From: Phlebotomus papatasi
Taxonomy: Eukaryota > Arthropoda > Insecta > Diptera > Psychodidae
DNA: 64,000 bases
Assembly: GCF_024763615.1 (NCBI RefSeq)
Contig: NC_077223.1
Location: 8,866,001-8,930,000, forward strand
Direction: 5' to 3'
In this document: one piece after another, positions 1 through 10,900 of the stretch
How positions within the stretch are numbered: position 1 is the first letter of the stretch
Layout of the letters: each line of letters starts with the position of its first letter
Made by a program: the position numbers and the translations under genes
The notes under the pieces: generated by a model
What the model saw: the letters and a program-made list of their open reading frames with translations, nothing else
Databases searched by the model: none
Told to the model about the DNA's origin: nothing

Positions 1-175
1 ACTTGGATCGGGAAGTCTAATATTTGTTTTTTCTTGTTTTGATTTAACTTTTCTTTCTGTTTTTGTTTTCTTTTTGTTTCTTTTTCATTTTCTTTTGTTT
101 GTAACTATACATGAGGGACTTAGAAGCCTATTGTATGGTTTTATTTATTAAATAAATAAAATAAATAAAATTTTA
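1..175 (+). repeat. Possible non-LTR retrotransposon 3' tail
   Basis: A T-rich stretch leads into a short unique segment and then an (AATAAA)n-like run at about 146-172. Such a run at the end of a short non-coding segment is typical of a 3'-truncated LINE or SINE tail. No coding remnant is visible, and the left side is cut by the window edge. It lies in the intron before the sodium-channel exon. Confidence 0.25.
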
Positions 176-345
176 GGCCTCGACACGATTAATAATAACC
201 GATCCTATCCGATCTGCCATGTCCGATTAGTGAAGCGCACTCCAACGTGGTATAATTAAAGAAAAGCTTACGAATAGTAGGGGGGCAAAGTCTCCCGTAT
301 CTGCGATAGAAAAATTTCTTCTAATTTTTGTTTTCATTCTTGCAG

Positions 346-613
346 GACTCAGTCTGTAACTCTATCTATCTTCTTCAAGGATCCGCAGTTTATCACCTCC
401 AAAAGGTCCGAGCTCTATGGTCTGTCCAATTTTGTGGCCAATTGCGGAGGACTTCTAGGACTATTTATGGGTGTCTCTCTCTTGAGTATTGTTGAGATAA
501 TTTATTTCAGTACCATTCGCCTATTCAACAATCTCAGGATGAGAAGACGGTCGAAGAACTTGACGTCAAGTTCAAATATCATCATTCACAAACCATCCAA
601 AGCTCTTGTCTAA
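346..613 (+). CDS. Pickpocket-type DEG/ENaC sodium channel, last exon (partial gene)
   Basis: This is the 3'-terminal coding exon of an amiloride-sensitive (DEG/ENaC) sodium channel of the insect pickpocket family, a trimeric plasma-membrane cation channel. A T-rich tract ending in TTGCAG precedes position 346. The open frame runs to TAA at 611-613, and AATAAA overlaps the stop at 614-619. The encoded 88 residues hold the family's C-terminal signature: the YGLSNFVANCGGLLGLFMG segment before and into the pore, with the G-x-S-type filter as GVS, then a hydrophobic second transmembrane helix (LLSIVEIIYF). A basic cytosolic tail (RMRRRSK) and a Ser/Thr-rich end follow. Upstream exons with the first helix and the Cys-rich ectodomain lie outside the window. 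The family call is firm. The particular ppk member cannot be named from this exon. Confidence 0.9.
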
Positions 614-980
614 AATAAAATACTAATGCAAATGCATCCCCCTTTTATCAGATTCCAGTGTTAAGTGAAAATTTCCACAGATAAGATGTATATATGGATC
701 ACATTTGATAACCCAAATTGATTAACTTCCCAAAGATCGGTTAATTATTTTAAAGTGCACATCTGGCACTGGGATTTTAACCCTTCCATAGCACAATTAA
801 CCATTTCCAATTTTTCAGAGCATCTGTTGATTAATTAATTGCCACCGGAAGGTAGTGCAATAAATCTCCCACTTTTTCAACGGATTTTCTGATAACGATA
901 AGAATGTTTTGGAAAATAAAAGGGGTCAGTCAAACAATAACTTCAGGTAGACATCCCCGGGACTTTGGCAATCACGGACC
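614..980. other. Intergenic, 3' flank of channel and 5' flank of peptide gene
   Basis: AATAAA at 614-619 is the likely poly(A) signal of the channel gene. The rest is AT-rich. An initiator-like TCAGTC near 926 precedes the peptide start by about 55 bases and could be its transcription start. No other gene is visible. Confidence 0.35.
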
Positions 981-1292
981 ATGAAGTGTGAAAGAGTTTT
1001 CATTTTGGGAATATTTCTCTTCATATTCCTAGCATTTGAGTGCCAATGTTTTCCTCAACCTCTGTCTCAAAATGAGATTTCCTGGTCGGATTTTCGGGAT
1101 AAATTGCATCGCTTGGAAAATTACTATAACTTCCTGAAGGAAATGGACCAGACATCCTCGAGAATTCAACGAAGTGCTCTCTGTGCCAATATTTGGGATG
1201 ATGGATGCATCAATGGACAAGTTATTGGTGCTGGCAGTGACAGTGGATTTCTTGAAGGGGGTGGAACACCGGGAAAGAGATTCATATCCTAA
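981..1292 (+). CDS. Secreted prepropeptide, candidate calcitonin-like hormone precursor
   Basis: A 103-residue frame with the layout of a peptide-hormone precursor. Residues 1-23 form a signal peptide with a long hydrophobic core (FILGIFLFIFLAF), probably cleaved after Cys23. A spacer rich in charged and aromatic residues follows, then an RIQR site (61-64) of the R-x-x-R processing type. Next comes a 33-residue stretch with two cysteines (68 and 76) that could form an N-terminal disulfide ring. It ends in Thr-Pro followed by Gly98-Lys99-Arg100, the classic signal for C-terminal amidation and dibasic cleavage. A peptide of 31-33 residues with an N-terminal Cys ring and Pro-amide end is the plan of calcitonin-type peptides, and insect DH31 shares the Gly-Gly-x-Pro-amide-like end. 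That family placement is inference; the precursor layout is seen directly. An AATAAA near 1673 could end the transcript. Confidence 0.6.
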   Translation: MKCERVFILGIFLFIFLAFECQCFPQPLSQNEISWSDFRDKLHRLENYYNFLKEMDQTSSRIQRSALCANIWDDGCINGQVIGAGSDSGFLEGGGTPGKRFIS

Positions 1293-1887
1293 TGATACTT
1301 GAGATGTTCAATATTCCACAATATACAGCCTCTTCACAGCATAAACTCAGCAGTCTTTTATTGCGCATGTTTCCCAATCAGCATCTCTGTAATTTTCCTC
1401 TCTTTGCTCTAAATGTCAAGTTTTCCTCAATAGGGATTTCCGTGAAAATTTCAAAATCTCTGCTCTTTAAATATGTTCAGTGCCAAAATTAGAGAAGAAG
1501 AAACGTACAGGCGTGTGACCAAAATCAACGTGGATTCCGTGACTTGTTTCCATGGCCTTAAATTCAGGTAATTCACACCAGACAACCACTACCTCCTCCC
1601 ACTTTGTCTGCTTTCTGAAAATCCTTCAGCATCCTTGACAGTCACTTTTATGGACATATAAAATTATTACAAATAAAAAAATTGAGTGACTTCCCAAATT
1701 AGTATATATATAATTTATCCTGGAAGATTCGTTTCGATACAGCCTCAATTAAAAAAAACTACAAATTTTGACAAAATTTTAAATACAAGTGAGTTCTGAC
1801 TCAAGTTGTACTTGAGAAGGACATAATGCTATTGGAGTAGAGTTACTGTTGATTCCACAAGGTTCTAGCTGGTTGATCTGGGTAGGG

Positions 1888-4242
1888 TTATGGCTCCTGG
1901 GGCGGATGAGGCATTGGATAAGTTTCTTGGGGTTCTTCGGGGATTGGTTCCTCAGGTTGAGGTTCAGGAGCAGGTTCATCTGGTTCTGGATATACATATG
2001 GGCCTTCGGGTGATTCAGGTGCAGGCTCTTCTGGTTGGGGTTCAGGAGCAGGCTCTTCTGGTTGGGGTTCAGGAGCAGGCTCCTCAGGTTGCGGTTCAGG
2101 GGCAGGTTCCTCCGGTTGAGGTTCAGGAGAAGGCTCTTCTGGTTGAGGTTCAGGTGCAGGCTCTTCTGGTTCGGGTTCAGGAGCAGGTTCTTCTGGTTGT
2201 GGATGTACATATGGCCCTTCAGGTGACTCAGGTGCTGGTTCTTCTGGTTGAGGTTCAGGAGCAGGTTCCTCCGGTTGAGGTTCGGGTGCAGGTTCTTCCG
2301 GTTGAGGTTCAGGAGCAGGCTCTTCTGGTTGTGGTTCAGGAGCAGGTTCCTCCGGTTGAGGTTCGGGTGCAGGTTCTTCCGGTTGCGGTTCGGGTGCAGG
2401 CTCTTCTGGTTCGGGTTCAGGAGCAGGTTCCTCCGGTTGTGGTTTTACATATGGTCCTTCAGGTGACTCAGGTGCTGGTTCCTCCGGTTGAGGTTCAGGA
2501 GCAGGTTCCTCCGGTTGAGGTTCAGGAGCAGGTTCCTCCGGTTGAGGTTCGGGTGCAGGTTCCTCCGGTTGAGGTTCAGGTGCAGGTTCTTCCGGTTGCG
2601 GTTCAGGGGCAGGTTCCTCTGGTTGAGGTTCAGGAGCAGGTTCCTCTGGTTGAGGTTCGGGTGCAGGTTCCTCCGGTTGAGGTTCAGGAGCAGGTTCCTC
2701 TGGTTGAGGTTCGGGTGCAGGTTCCTCCGGTTGAGGTTCAGGTGCTGGCTCTTCTGGTTCGGGTTCAGGAGCAGGTTCTTCTGGTTGTGGATGTACATAT
2801 GGTCCTTCAGGTGACTCAGGTGCTGGTTCTTCTGGTTGAGGTTCAGGAGCAGGTTCCTCCGGTTGAGGTTCAGGTGCAGGTTCTTCTGGTTGAGGTTCAG
2901 GAGCAGGTTCCTCTGGTTGAGGTTCGGGTGCAGGTTCCTCCGGTTGTGGTTCAGGAGCAGGTTCCTCCGGTTGAGGTTCGGGTGCAGGTTCTTCCGGTTG
3001 AGGTTCAGGAGCAGGCTCTTCTGGTTGTGGTTCAGGAGCAGGTTCCTCCGGTTGAGGTTCGGGTGCAGGTTCTTCCGGTTGCGGTTCAGGTGCTGGCTCT
3101 TCTGGTTCGGGTTCAGGAGCAGGTTCCTCTGGTTGGGGTTCAGGAGCAGGTTCCTCCGGTTGAGGTTCGGGTGCAGGCTCTTCTGGATGAGGTTCAGGAG
3201 CAGGCTCCTCTGGTTGTGGTTCAGGAGCAGGTTCCTCTGGTTGAGGTTCGGGTGCAGGTTCCTCCGGTTGAGGTTCAGGAGCAGGTTCCTCTGGTTGAGG
3301 TTCGGGTGCAGGTTCCTCCGGTTGAGGTTCAGGTGCAGGTTCTTCTGGTTGGGGTTCAGGAGCAGGCTCCTCCGGTTGTGGTTCAGGAGCAGGCTCCTCC
3401 GGTTGAGGTTCAGGAGCAGGTTCCTCCGGTTGTGGTTTTACATATGGTCCTTCAGGTGACTCAGGTGCTGGTTCCTCCGGTTGAGGTTCAGGAGCAGGTT
3501 CCTCTGGTTGGGGTTCAGGAGCAGGTTCCTCCGGTTGAGGTTCGGGTGCAGGCTCTTCTGGATGAGGTTCAGGAGCTGGCTCTTCTGGTTGGGGTTCAGG
3601 AGCTGGCTCTTCTGGTTGGGGTTCAGGAGCAGGCTCTTCTGGTTGGGGTTCAGGAGCTGGCTCTTCTGGTTGGGGTTCAGGAGCTGGCTCTTCTGGTTGG
3701 GGTTCAGGTGCAGGCTCTTCTGGTTCTGGATATACATATGGGCTTTCGGGTGATTCAGGTGCAGGCTCTTCCGGTTGAGGTTCAGGAGCAGGCTCTTCTG
3801 GTTGAGGTTCAGGAGCAGGCTCTTCTGGTTGAGGTTCAGGAGCAGGTTCCTCCGGTTGAGGTTCAGGAACAGGCTCCTCAGGTTGTGGTTCAGGAGCGGG
3901 TTCGGGAGCAGGATCTGGTGATTCCTGTGGAGTATTGGTTGTATCATCTACTTGGTCACTCTCATCAGATACCGATGAAATTGAATAATCCGATTTATCT
4001 GCACTTTGTCGCCTCCATGCAGGAAAACGTCTTACTTCAATATCTCCCTCATCGGCTACTTCTCCACCATTATCTGCCTCTGGGATTGTTCCAAAAACTG
4101 GATGAGGTTTACTTCCAAGGCCTACTCCATTGTTGTACTCTCTGTCGGCTCTCCTAGCAAATTGGTTGCGGTAAAATAAGCTCGCTGAATCCCCAAATGA
4201 ATAGAGAGTCACAAGAAATACAAGAACTAAAAAACTTTTCAT
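1888..4242 (-). CDS. Secreted Pro/Glu-rich repeat protein
   Basis: A 784-residue secreted protein. I chose the ATG at 4242-4240 rather than an in-frame ATG at 4332 because a TATA box (4314-4321 on this strand) lies between them, and because the protein then begins with a clean signal peptide (MKSFLVLVFLVTLYSFGDSA). A ~95-residue non-repetitive N-terminal part has basic pairs (RRFPAWRR) and an acidic Ser/Asp stretch. The remainder is about 70 tandem copies of EEPAPEPQP, interrupted six times by a spacer carrying PESPYV or PEGPYV and then K, H or Y. It ends PHPPQEP before TAA. The low-complexity acidic Pro-rich design would give an extended, disordered, probably extracellular structural or coating protein. 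No enzyme domain is present and I do not recognise the family. The 27-bp DNA repeat may vary in copy number between individuals and could be mis-sized in an assembly. Confidence 0.8.
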   Translation of the reverse strand: MKSFLVLVFLVTLYSFGDSASLFYRNQFARRADREYNNGVGLGSKPHPVFGTIPEADNGGEVADEGDIEVRRFPAWRRQSADKSDYSISSVSDESDQVDDTTNTPQESPDPAPEPAPEPQPEEPVPEPQPEEPAPEPQPEEPAPEPQPEEPAPEPQPEEPAPESPESPYVYPEPEEPAPEPQPEEPAPEPQPEEPAPEPQPEEPAPEPQPEEPAPEPQPEEPAPEPHPEEPAPEPQPEEPAPEPQPEEPAPEPQPEEPAPESPEGPYVKPQPEEPAPEPQPEEPAPEPQPEEPAPEPQPEEPAPEPQPEEPAPEPQPEEPAPEPQPEEPAPEPQPEEPAPEPQPEEPAPEPHPEEPAPEPQPEEPAPEPQPEEPAPEPEPEEPAPEPQPEEPAPEPQPEEPAPEPQPEEPAPEPQPEEPAPEPQPEEPAPEPQPEEPAPEPQPEEPAPEPQPEEPAPEPQPEEPAPEPQPEEPAPESPEGPYVHPQPEEPAPEPEPEEPAPEPQPEEPAPEPQPEEPAPEPQPEEPAPEPQPEEPAPEPQPEEPAPEPQPEEPAPEPQPEEPAPEPQPEEPAPEPQPEEPAPEPQPEEPAPESPEGPYVKPQPEEPAPEPEPEEPAPEPQPEEPAPEPQPEEPAPEPQPEEPAPEPQPEEPAPEPQPEEPAPEPQPEEPAPESPEGPYVHPQPEEPAPEPEPEEPAPEPQPEEPSPEPQPEEPAPEPQPEEPAPEPQPEEPAPEPQPEEPAPESPEGPYVYPEPDEPAPEPQPEEPIPEEPQETYPMPHPPQEP
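1930..3895 (-). repeat. 27-bp coding minisatellite
   Basis: About 70 direct copies of a 27-bp unit encode the 9-residue EEPAPEPQP repeat. Six spacers encoding GPYV or SPYV set a higher-order periodicity of several units. Units differ at silent third positions (for example CCG, CCT, CCA) and at Gln/Glu/His switches, so they are not freshly amplified. The unit has no stop codon in several frames, so long open frames appear on both strands here. Confidence 0.9.
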
Positions 4243-4313
4243 TGCACTTAACTTTGCAGGTTCCAGATGAAACCGTGGTATTGATGTGATAACTTTTGGT
4301 GACTTATTTCGAT

Positions 4314-4321
4314 CTTTTATA
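4314..4321 (-). promoter_or_regulatory. TATA box of the repeat-protein gene
   Basis: TATAAAAG read on the minus strand, about 72 bases upstream of the chosen start codon at 4242. Initiation ~30 bases downstream would give a 5' leader of roughly 45 bases. This box decides the start: the in-frame ATG at 4332 lies upstream of it and would not be transcribed from this promoter. Confidence 0.6.
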
Positions 4322-4332
4322 CTTGATCTCAT

Positions 4333-4907
4333 GTTCTAGATAAGATATTTGTACAAATTCGCATTTATTGGCAAGATTGTGACCTTCTTTTGGATCATTC
4401 AAAAAATTGTATTTGTTCATTTGGCGCCTTTTTCATGAGGAAATTTCGACCTCAATTTTTCTAGTGACACTTAATGAGATCACTGAAATTTATTCATGTG
4501 ATGGGAGAGGTTGGGGGAATGGGATTTTTCCACTGTGTTTGAGCATTTAAATACCGCGGTTGGGAATGAGGTACTTTGGCCAGCTTTTTTTTTGGTCAAT
4601 TAACATTTAGAAGACTCTTTTAACATACACCTTCATATTACTTTTTTGGTATGCTTTTAATCGATTTTTCGTCTACGGCGACTCCACAGAAAAGGGTAGC
4701 AGGAAAAGTGAGTGAGTGAGAGAGGAAAAGAATGCCCATCGGTCACCAGTTAGTGCCTTAAGGAAGTTCAGTTATGGTCAAGAAGTCGCTGGAGTAAGAG
4801 CTCAAAAAGGGAGAACGTCTGTAGAGAGATTCCATGTGATTTTGTTTTTGTATTACTGAAAAGTGTTATTCATTATCTTATTGCGTGATTAGTTTGTGAT
4901 CAGCACA
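4333..4907. promoter_or_regulatory. Divergent promoter interval and katanin 5' leader
   Basis: This interval separates the minus-strand repeat-protein gene from the plus-strand katanin start. An initiator-like TCAGTT lies near 4769 and could start the katanin transcript, giving a ~140-base leader. A short GAGT-type purine repeat lies at about 4710-4728. No coding frame is convincing. Confidence 0.35.
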
Positions 4908-7900
4908 ATGATGAGAAACGTGTCCAATTCGAATCCCTCTTTGGAGAGGTCAGATGTTCATGTGGAATATGAAGTATCAGTGCCGATTGTTCAATCTTTT
5001 CGTCATACACCGTATCATTCGCTCTGGAATCTCCATCAGTGGTAAATCATCATACAACAATTACCTCCACGCTTTCCCAAACCCAAGGATTTCGCGATTA
5101 GAATCTACCGCCCAATCCACCCCCCTGGAAGACGCAATCCATTTTCACAACATTCGCCTTTAGTCCACGAGGAGAGGGTAATGTCCGGTAGAAAACAATC
5201 GATTCGACGCGAAAGCGTCCACTGTACACCTGGCGGAAAGTCTCCCCATTTCAAGTGGTCAGGAATAGCCTCGCTTTTCCAGGATTTCTTCACCCCCCCC
5301 CCCATCAAGCCCCCACCCACCAAAGCGCCTCTTCGGTTTGTCTACTTTTGGGAAATTATTAGCGCGCCAAAACACCTGAGGGGCTCCGCATCGGAGAAAT
5401 TCTTGTCCCAGGTTAATGGTTATTTTCAAGGAAAAAATTACCATTAACTTTAATGAATATATTATGAGACATATAGATTAAGATATGGGTTACGAAATAA
5501 TTAGGAGTGGGATTGCAATGAAATGCCAATAAAAAATTCTATACATAAATTTAAAGGTCAATTGTGATGGAGAAAAAAAGGTTTCTGAGTCTTCTAGTGG
5601 TAAGGTTTCATTAGCTCAAATTCGGAAAATTGAAGAAATTATTTTGTTAAAAATTAATATTTTTGTTTTGGAACGATTAATGATTTTTCATTATTTTAAT
5701 TAGTTTGAAGTTTTAAAAGAACTTTATGTAAAAGCAAGGGTTAACTCCACATTGGTAAAAAAAAAGGTGAATCATATTGATCTATTCGCGATCCTTTTGG
5801 TGAATCAAATATGATCCATCATTTCAAATGTTTTATTTCGATCCTTTTTGAAAGATCATTTTGATCTACATGCAAAAGAAGCAAATTTTGATACTTTGAA
5901 TGGTTCACTTTGAGGAGCTTTTCAATGGATCAGTGAGTGATACTCACTAGAAATAGATCAAACTTTTGACTTTTTAATGATTTGACTGATGACTTTTTAA
6001 TCTTTTACATATTATTATTACATATTATTAACATATTATTATTGTCTTGCAAATGAATTTTTTATTTTTATTTTTTTTTACATTTTACAGTTATTACATA
6101 AATTTCTGTAAATACATTTTTGACAAGAGATATTTTTTATTAAATATTAATTTACTGATACTTTTAGTTTATTTGGAAAATTTCAATTATTTATGAATTT
6201 TAATTCAAATTGACGTATATTTTTAGTTTAAATAGAAATTCTGGAAATTATAATAATTTTTCAAAAGATTTTTTTAACCGATATTCTGTACATTCTCTTT
6301 GTTTTTTATAGATTTAGAACGCAATACATTCGTCTGTAATCCCTGAAAAAAAAGAAAAACTATGAAATATTTCCAGATTATGCGCTACTAAATGTTCCGA
6401 AGCGAGAATGTAGAGCAAAAAACACATTTTACACGAAAATCTAAGGATTTTTTTTCACTATTTGATCAATAGAAAGTTCGCTCTTTCAAGAGATCTCTTT
6501 CCGGGGGCGGAACACCGACAAAATTACTTAGAATTGTACAAATCCGTACAACTGTAGGGTGAAAGGAACGTCTATTGACACTTTAAGAACTCGTGTCAGC
6601 ACCTATTGACACCCTACTCTGTACCATTTGGGATATGAAATTTGAACATTTCTGTTTATAGTAAAAGGTATATTACAGAAAAAACGTTATATTACTTATA
6701 CTTTACTAGATACATTAAATAATTTTCAACATTTTGACAAAAGTGTCAATAGGGGTTCCCTGTCGAACAGACGTTCCTCCGACCCTAGATTATTTTAATT
6801 TTTCACTTTTTTTACTCACTTTTGCGAAATTTTTCACGTTTTCACAAGTCTCCAAACTTAATCCTTTTTTAGCTATAATATTATAATTTGTAGAAAAATG
6901 CCACTGAATATCTAAAAGGACACAAATTCCACGACAAGAGCACTCCGTTTATTTATGCGCTCAGCGAGTCTCAGTGACTGTCACTGACATCACTAGAAGT
7001 GGCGTGATTATCCAAGTAATCCATTCAAATGTATCACTTCTGACATATCGTACCAAATTTTTAATCGCTGAAATATCACGGTAAACTTTTAAAGCTATCA
7101 ATTTATTAGTTTAGACACGTTCCCCTTATGTGAGTAAATACAGTAAACACATTTTTTACTGTTTTAATGGTTTTATTTAGTAAGAAAATTCATGGAAAAT
7201 AATCGCAATTGTGATCCAATTGAAATGTTCAAATTTGATCCATTTGAATGTATCCTATATTTTCGATATTTTTTGGCGTAATATCCTGAAGATTGAAAAT
7301 AGTTATCTCAAAAATGTCACATTCTACCTTACTATATATTCCTATTAAACCTAAATACACTCATTTTCGCTGTTTCCCTTTTATTAGTTGGCAGAAAAAT
7401 ATTCCTGAACATCGATCTTTCTGAAATGATCAATTCGAGGAACCTCTTAATATATCATTGAATGTGATCCTTTACTTGGATCACTGAAGTGATTCATTAA
7501 AGAAGAATCAATTCAATTCAAGTGATTTGATGCAAATGAACCTTTTAGGCCATGATTCTTTTGAAATGATCCCTGGTGATCCATTCATTTTTACCAGTGC
7601 ATAAGCAATCACAGTGGTTCGAGTTCCCGGTTCCCGAAATGATGCATGGGTTCCCAGAGATCTCCGGGGTTCCCTAAAAAATATATGGGTTCCCCGGGTT
7701 CTTAAAAAAATGTTTTGGTTCCCTGGGTTCCGTAAAAAAAAATTTGAGTTTTCCCTACGTTTCCTGTAGGTTCCCGTGATGTCCTTGACAAAATGTATGG
7801 GTTTCCAGAAAAAATGTATGGATTCTTGGGCTCCCCATGAATTTCCTGGGTTCCTCATGTGCTTCCTGGATACCCTGGATTCTCTGGGTTCCCTATGAGT

Positions 7901-10900
7901 TCCCTGGGTTCCCCATGAGTTTACTGATTTCCCCATAGGTTCTCTATGTTTCTTAGATTGGTTCTAGCTCCCAGAAATGAATTACCATTTGGGCAAAATC
8001 ATTTGTATATCACAAAAAATCATTTTATTCAATAAAAAATGCGCAAGAATAATTTATTTTATAAAAAATAAAAAATAAATATTTTTATAAATTATCTACT
8101 TTAATTTTTAATCATTAAATTTAATAAAAAAATAAAATATAATACAGAAGTATCATCGACTTTTTTTTATTTTAAAAGCAAGATTTAGCTCCATTTTTGT
8201 AGGTAGGAAAATTTTCCATTTGGTGGTCGCTGGAATATACGAAATTGCCCTTGAATTATTCTTAACACCAGTTTTTCAAGGTCAAATGTTAAAAAGACTC
8301 TAAGAAGCTGATTTTTTAACTGATTATGGGATGTTTGGGTTTGTTGGAAAGGCCTTGGAATTCTGAAAAATCTTAATCTTGTTCTAATCGATTCCAACTG
8401 ATTATGAATCGATAAAATTACACTCTTAGAAAAGTTTAGACATCATTACTAATGAAAATTAGTTGACCGGGTGATTATTATCAAATCTAGCAATTAATTT
8501 GTTTCTTGAACACTCTTAATTCTGAATTAATTCTCTTTTTTCTGATTTTTTATTATCACAATATTTACGCTGTTATAATATAACAGGCAATATTTACGTA
8601 GATAAGTTACAGCAATTATTTTATAGTGGTTTCATACAATTATATTTGCTTGTGTTAAATAAATGAAATCGATATCACAACTAATATTGGTCACTTCCTT
8701 TAGTTCTCACAACTAATGCAAATAAATGGACCTGTATTTTCATAAAGTTCTGACAACTTTTTGAATAGTAAAGAGTATTTTTGTTAATTATGTGTTGAAG
8801 CTTTTTCGAGCTATATAGTAACCACAACTAATATGATATAGTTATTACAGCCAATAAGATGGGTATCAACCATTGGAACTAATATGTTGTAGTACCCGTA
8901 CTAATTTAATTTAGTTATGATAACTAAATGAAAAAGATGCTTAGTCAACTATTTCATTTAGTTACCCTACCTAAATATATGGATGGGTCTGTGTTTATTA
9001 TATTTTATAGTTTCCACAACTGTATATGAGGTAGTTGGGACTAAATTTTTCAAAGTGTAAGTTTAAAATTTATAAATCGTGATTTAGACCATTTTTTGAA
9101 GAATCAAAGCCTTAAAATTGTTAATGAAACTCAAAGTTCTCAAAGTATTTTATATAATATTAATAATGCTGGCACAACATTCCATGAAGGAACTAGGCCT
9201 TCCCGCAAGGGGATTTCTAGAAATGCATTATTATTTTTTCTTGTACGGGATGAGGTTGTCAGTCCCATGCCCGTGGAATCAAGTGCAGTGAAGCTCACTG
9301 GATGCAATTCGAACACCTTTAACGCCAGAAATATTCCTGGTGACCTAAAGGGGATTCGAACACGGGACACTTGCATCACAGAGCGAGTGCTCTACCACTT
9401 GACTCATTGAGTGCCCAATTTTGTTCCAATAAACCCCTCAGAATTACCTCAATTTTTCCATTAATGTTCCTAATGGAGAGTACACATGGTTTTGCGGTAA
9501 AAAAAAGGAAAATCAGAGAACCCCTGAAGAAAAAGAGCTTGGGCTATAAATATGTTGGTAGGGTAGAAAGTGACCAGAGTCGTTAAATTTACATACAAGA
9601 AATTCATGTCACGACTTACCATTTTTTTTCTCATGTTGTTTTTCTTCAATTTCAGTCAACCAACACCTCCTCCTCCTCCACCTCAGCCCCAGATCCCTCA
9701 CCTGGCATCCAATGGCCAGACACCGTCGAGCTTCCAGCAAATGGCCCGCATGATGGACTCCCTGATACTGGACAACTTTGGACCATTCGCTTTCACCAAG
9801 ATCACGGCCACGCATCGTCCGAATGTCGTGTCAAGGGGTTCTGGTGAGGGAGGTGGACTGAAGAAGACCCCAATCACAGCATCAGCCTCAAATCTGCCCC
9901 ACAATCCCGGGCCCTATGGGAAAGTGAACTATTCAGGCGGGAAACTAGGCAGTCAGGGTGAGTTGGGGTTGAAGTACTTTGGTACTTTGCATGGGGGAAA
10001 AGTGTTAAGAATTGAGGTCAGGAAATTCCCACCCTCATACCCAATACTTGTGACCAAAAAGGGGATGGAAATACATTCGAATTTTTGGGGCAGTTTTCCC
10101 CAACCACTTGGGGCGATTTAATAGCTTGTCGCGACTCGCGTGACTCAAACCACCTGGCTGAATTATTTCATAAGTATATACTGCCCCTAATCGGTGTTCC
10201 GGAAGCTACATTGTGGGTGGCTACAACGCACACATGTGTGTGTATGACTGAGAGTGAAAACAGAGAGAGTCTACCCACGAAAAAGAAATACCTTGCAGAC
10301 GGGTCTAAATCCAGAAAGTGGAGCAATTGATTGTCTAATGCTATTGACTCGTGAATTGACGAAATTTCTATCGTACCGTACCCCCATATAACTTCCTGTC
10401 CAACTCCTCCCCCGATTGATTGGAAGGTGAGTTCACCTCAAGTTCAATGAGGTTCCTCTGTTCCATGTGCGAGGGTACTTTGGGGTGAATGACTCTGTTT
10501 GAAAAACACGATGATTGAGTGCTTTTTTTTGTGTTAACTTCCGCGTCTGCAGAAAATAGCCGTCAACATGTGGCGGAAGTGCATCCGATGCTACGCACAA
10601 ATTCCTCAACACTCTCACCACCTAATCCAACGGATTCCCGCTGGATTTCATCTCTGAGACGTCGAGATCCTGAACTTCAACCTACACTGCCCTCAATCAA
10701 TCACAATCTTGGTCATCCAACTTACCATGCAACTGAAAAGCGTGGCCGTAGCAGCAAGATGTCCTCGTCCATTCGCAAAAGTAGATCAGTGGAAAGGATG
10801 CGTGCCAGGAAGCTAAAAGCGGCCAAGGAGAAACCCAAGAAATCCAGCTCGGAGGAGGCTGGAGCATCGGATGATCAGGAAGTTACTTCAATTGAAGATA

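Noticed and set aside
981..1292. Assignment of the prepropeptide to DH31
   Set aside because: The Gly-Gly-x-Pro-Gly-Lys-Arg end is similar, but DH31 has no cysteines and its conserved N-terminal part is absent.
1890..4157. 755-codon open frame on the plus strand, opposite the repeat protein
   Set aside because: It is the antisense reading of the 27-bp coding repeat, which lacks stops in several frames. It has no signal peptide and only monotonous QVPPVEV-like repeats. The minus-strand gene has the TATA box and signal peptide.
7508..7936. 142-codon frame on the minus strand
   Set aside because: It follows the degenerate GGTTCCC minisatellite and has no support as a gene.
9345..9413. A tRNA gene on the minus strand
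   Set aside because: A- and B-box-like words are present, but the anticodon and T stems are mispaired and a SINE body with an AT-rich tail follows.
9570..10121. A stand-alone 183-residue gene
   Set aside because: Only 9656-9957 is coding, as a katanin exon. The frame upstream of the CAG acceptor and downstream of the GTGAGT donor is intron.
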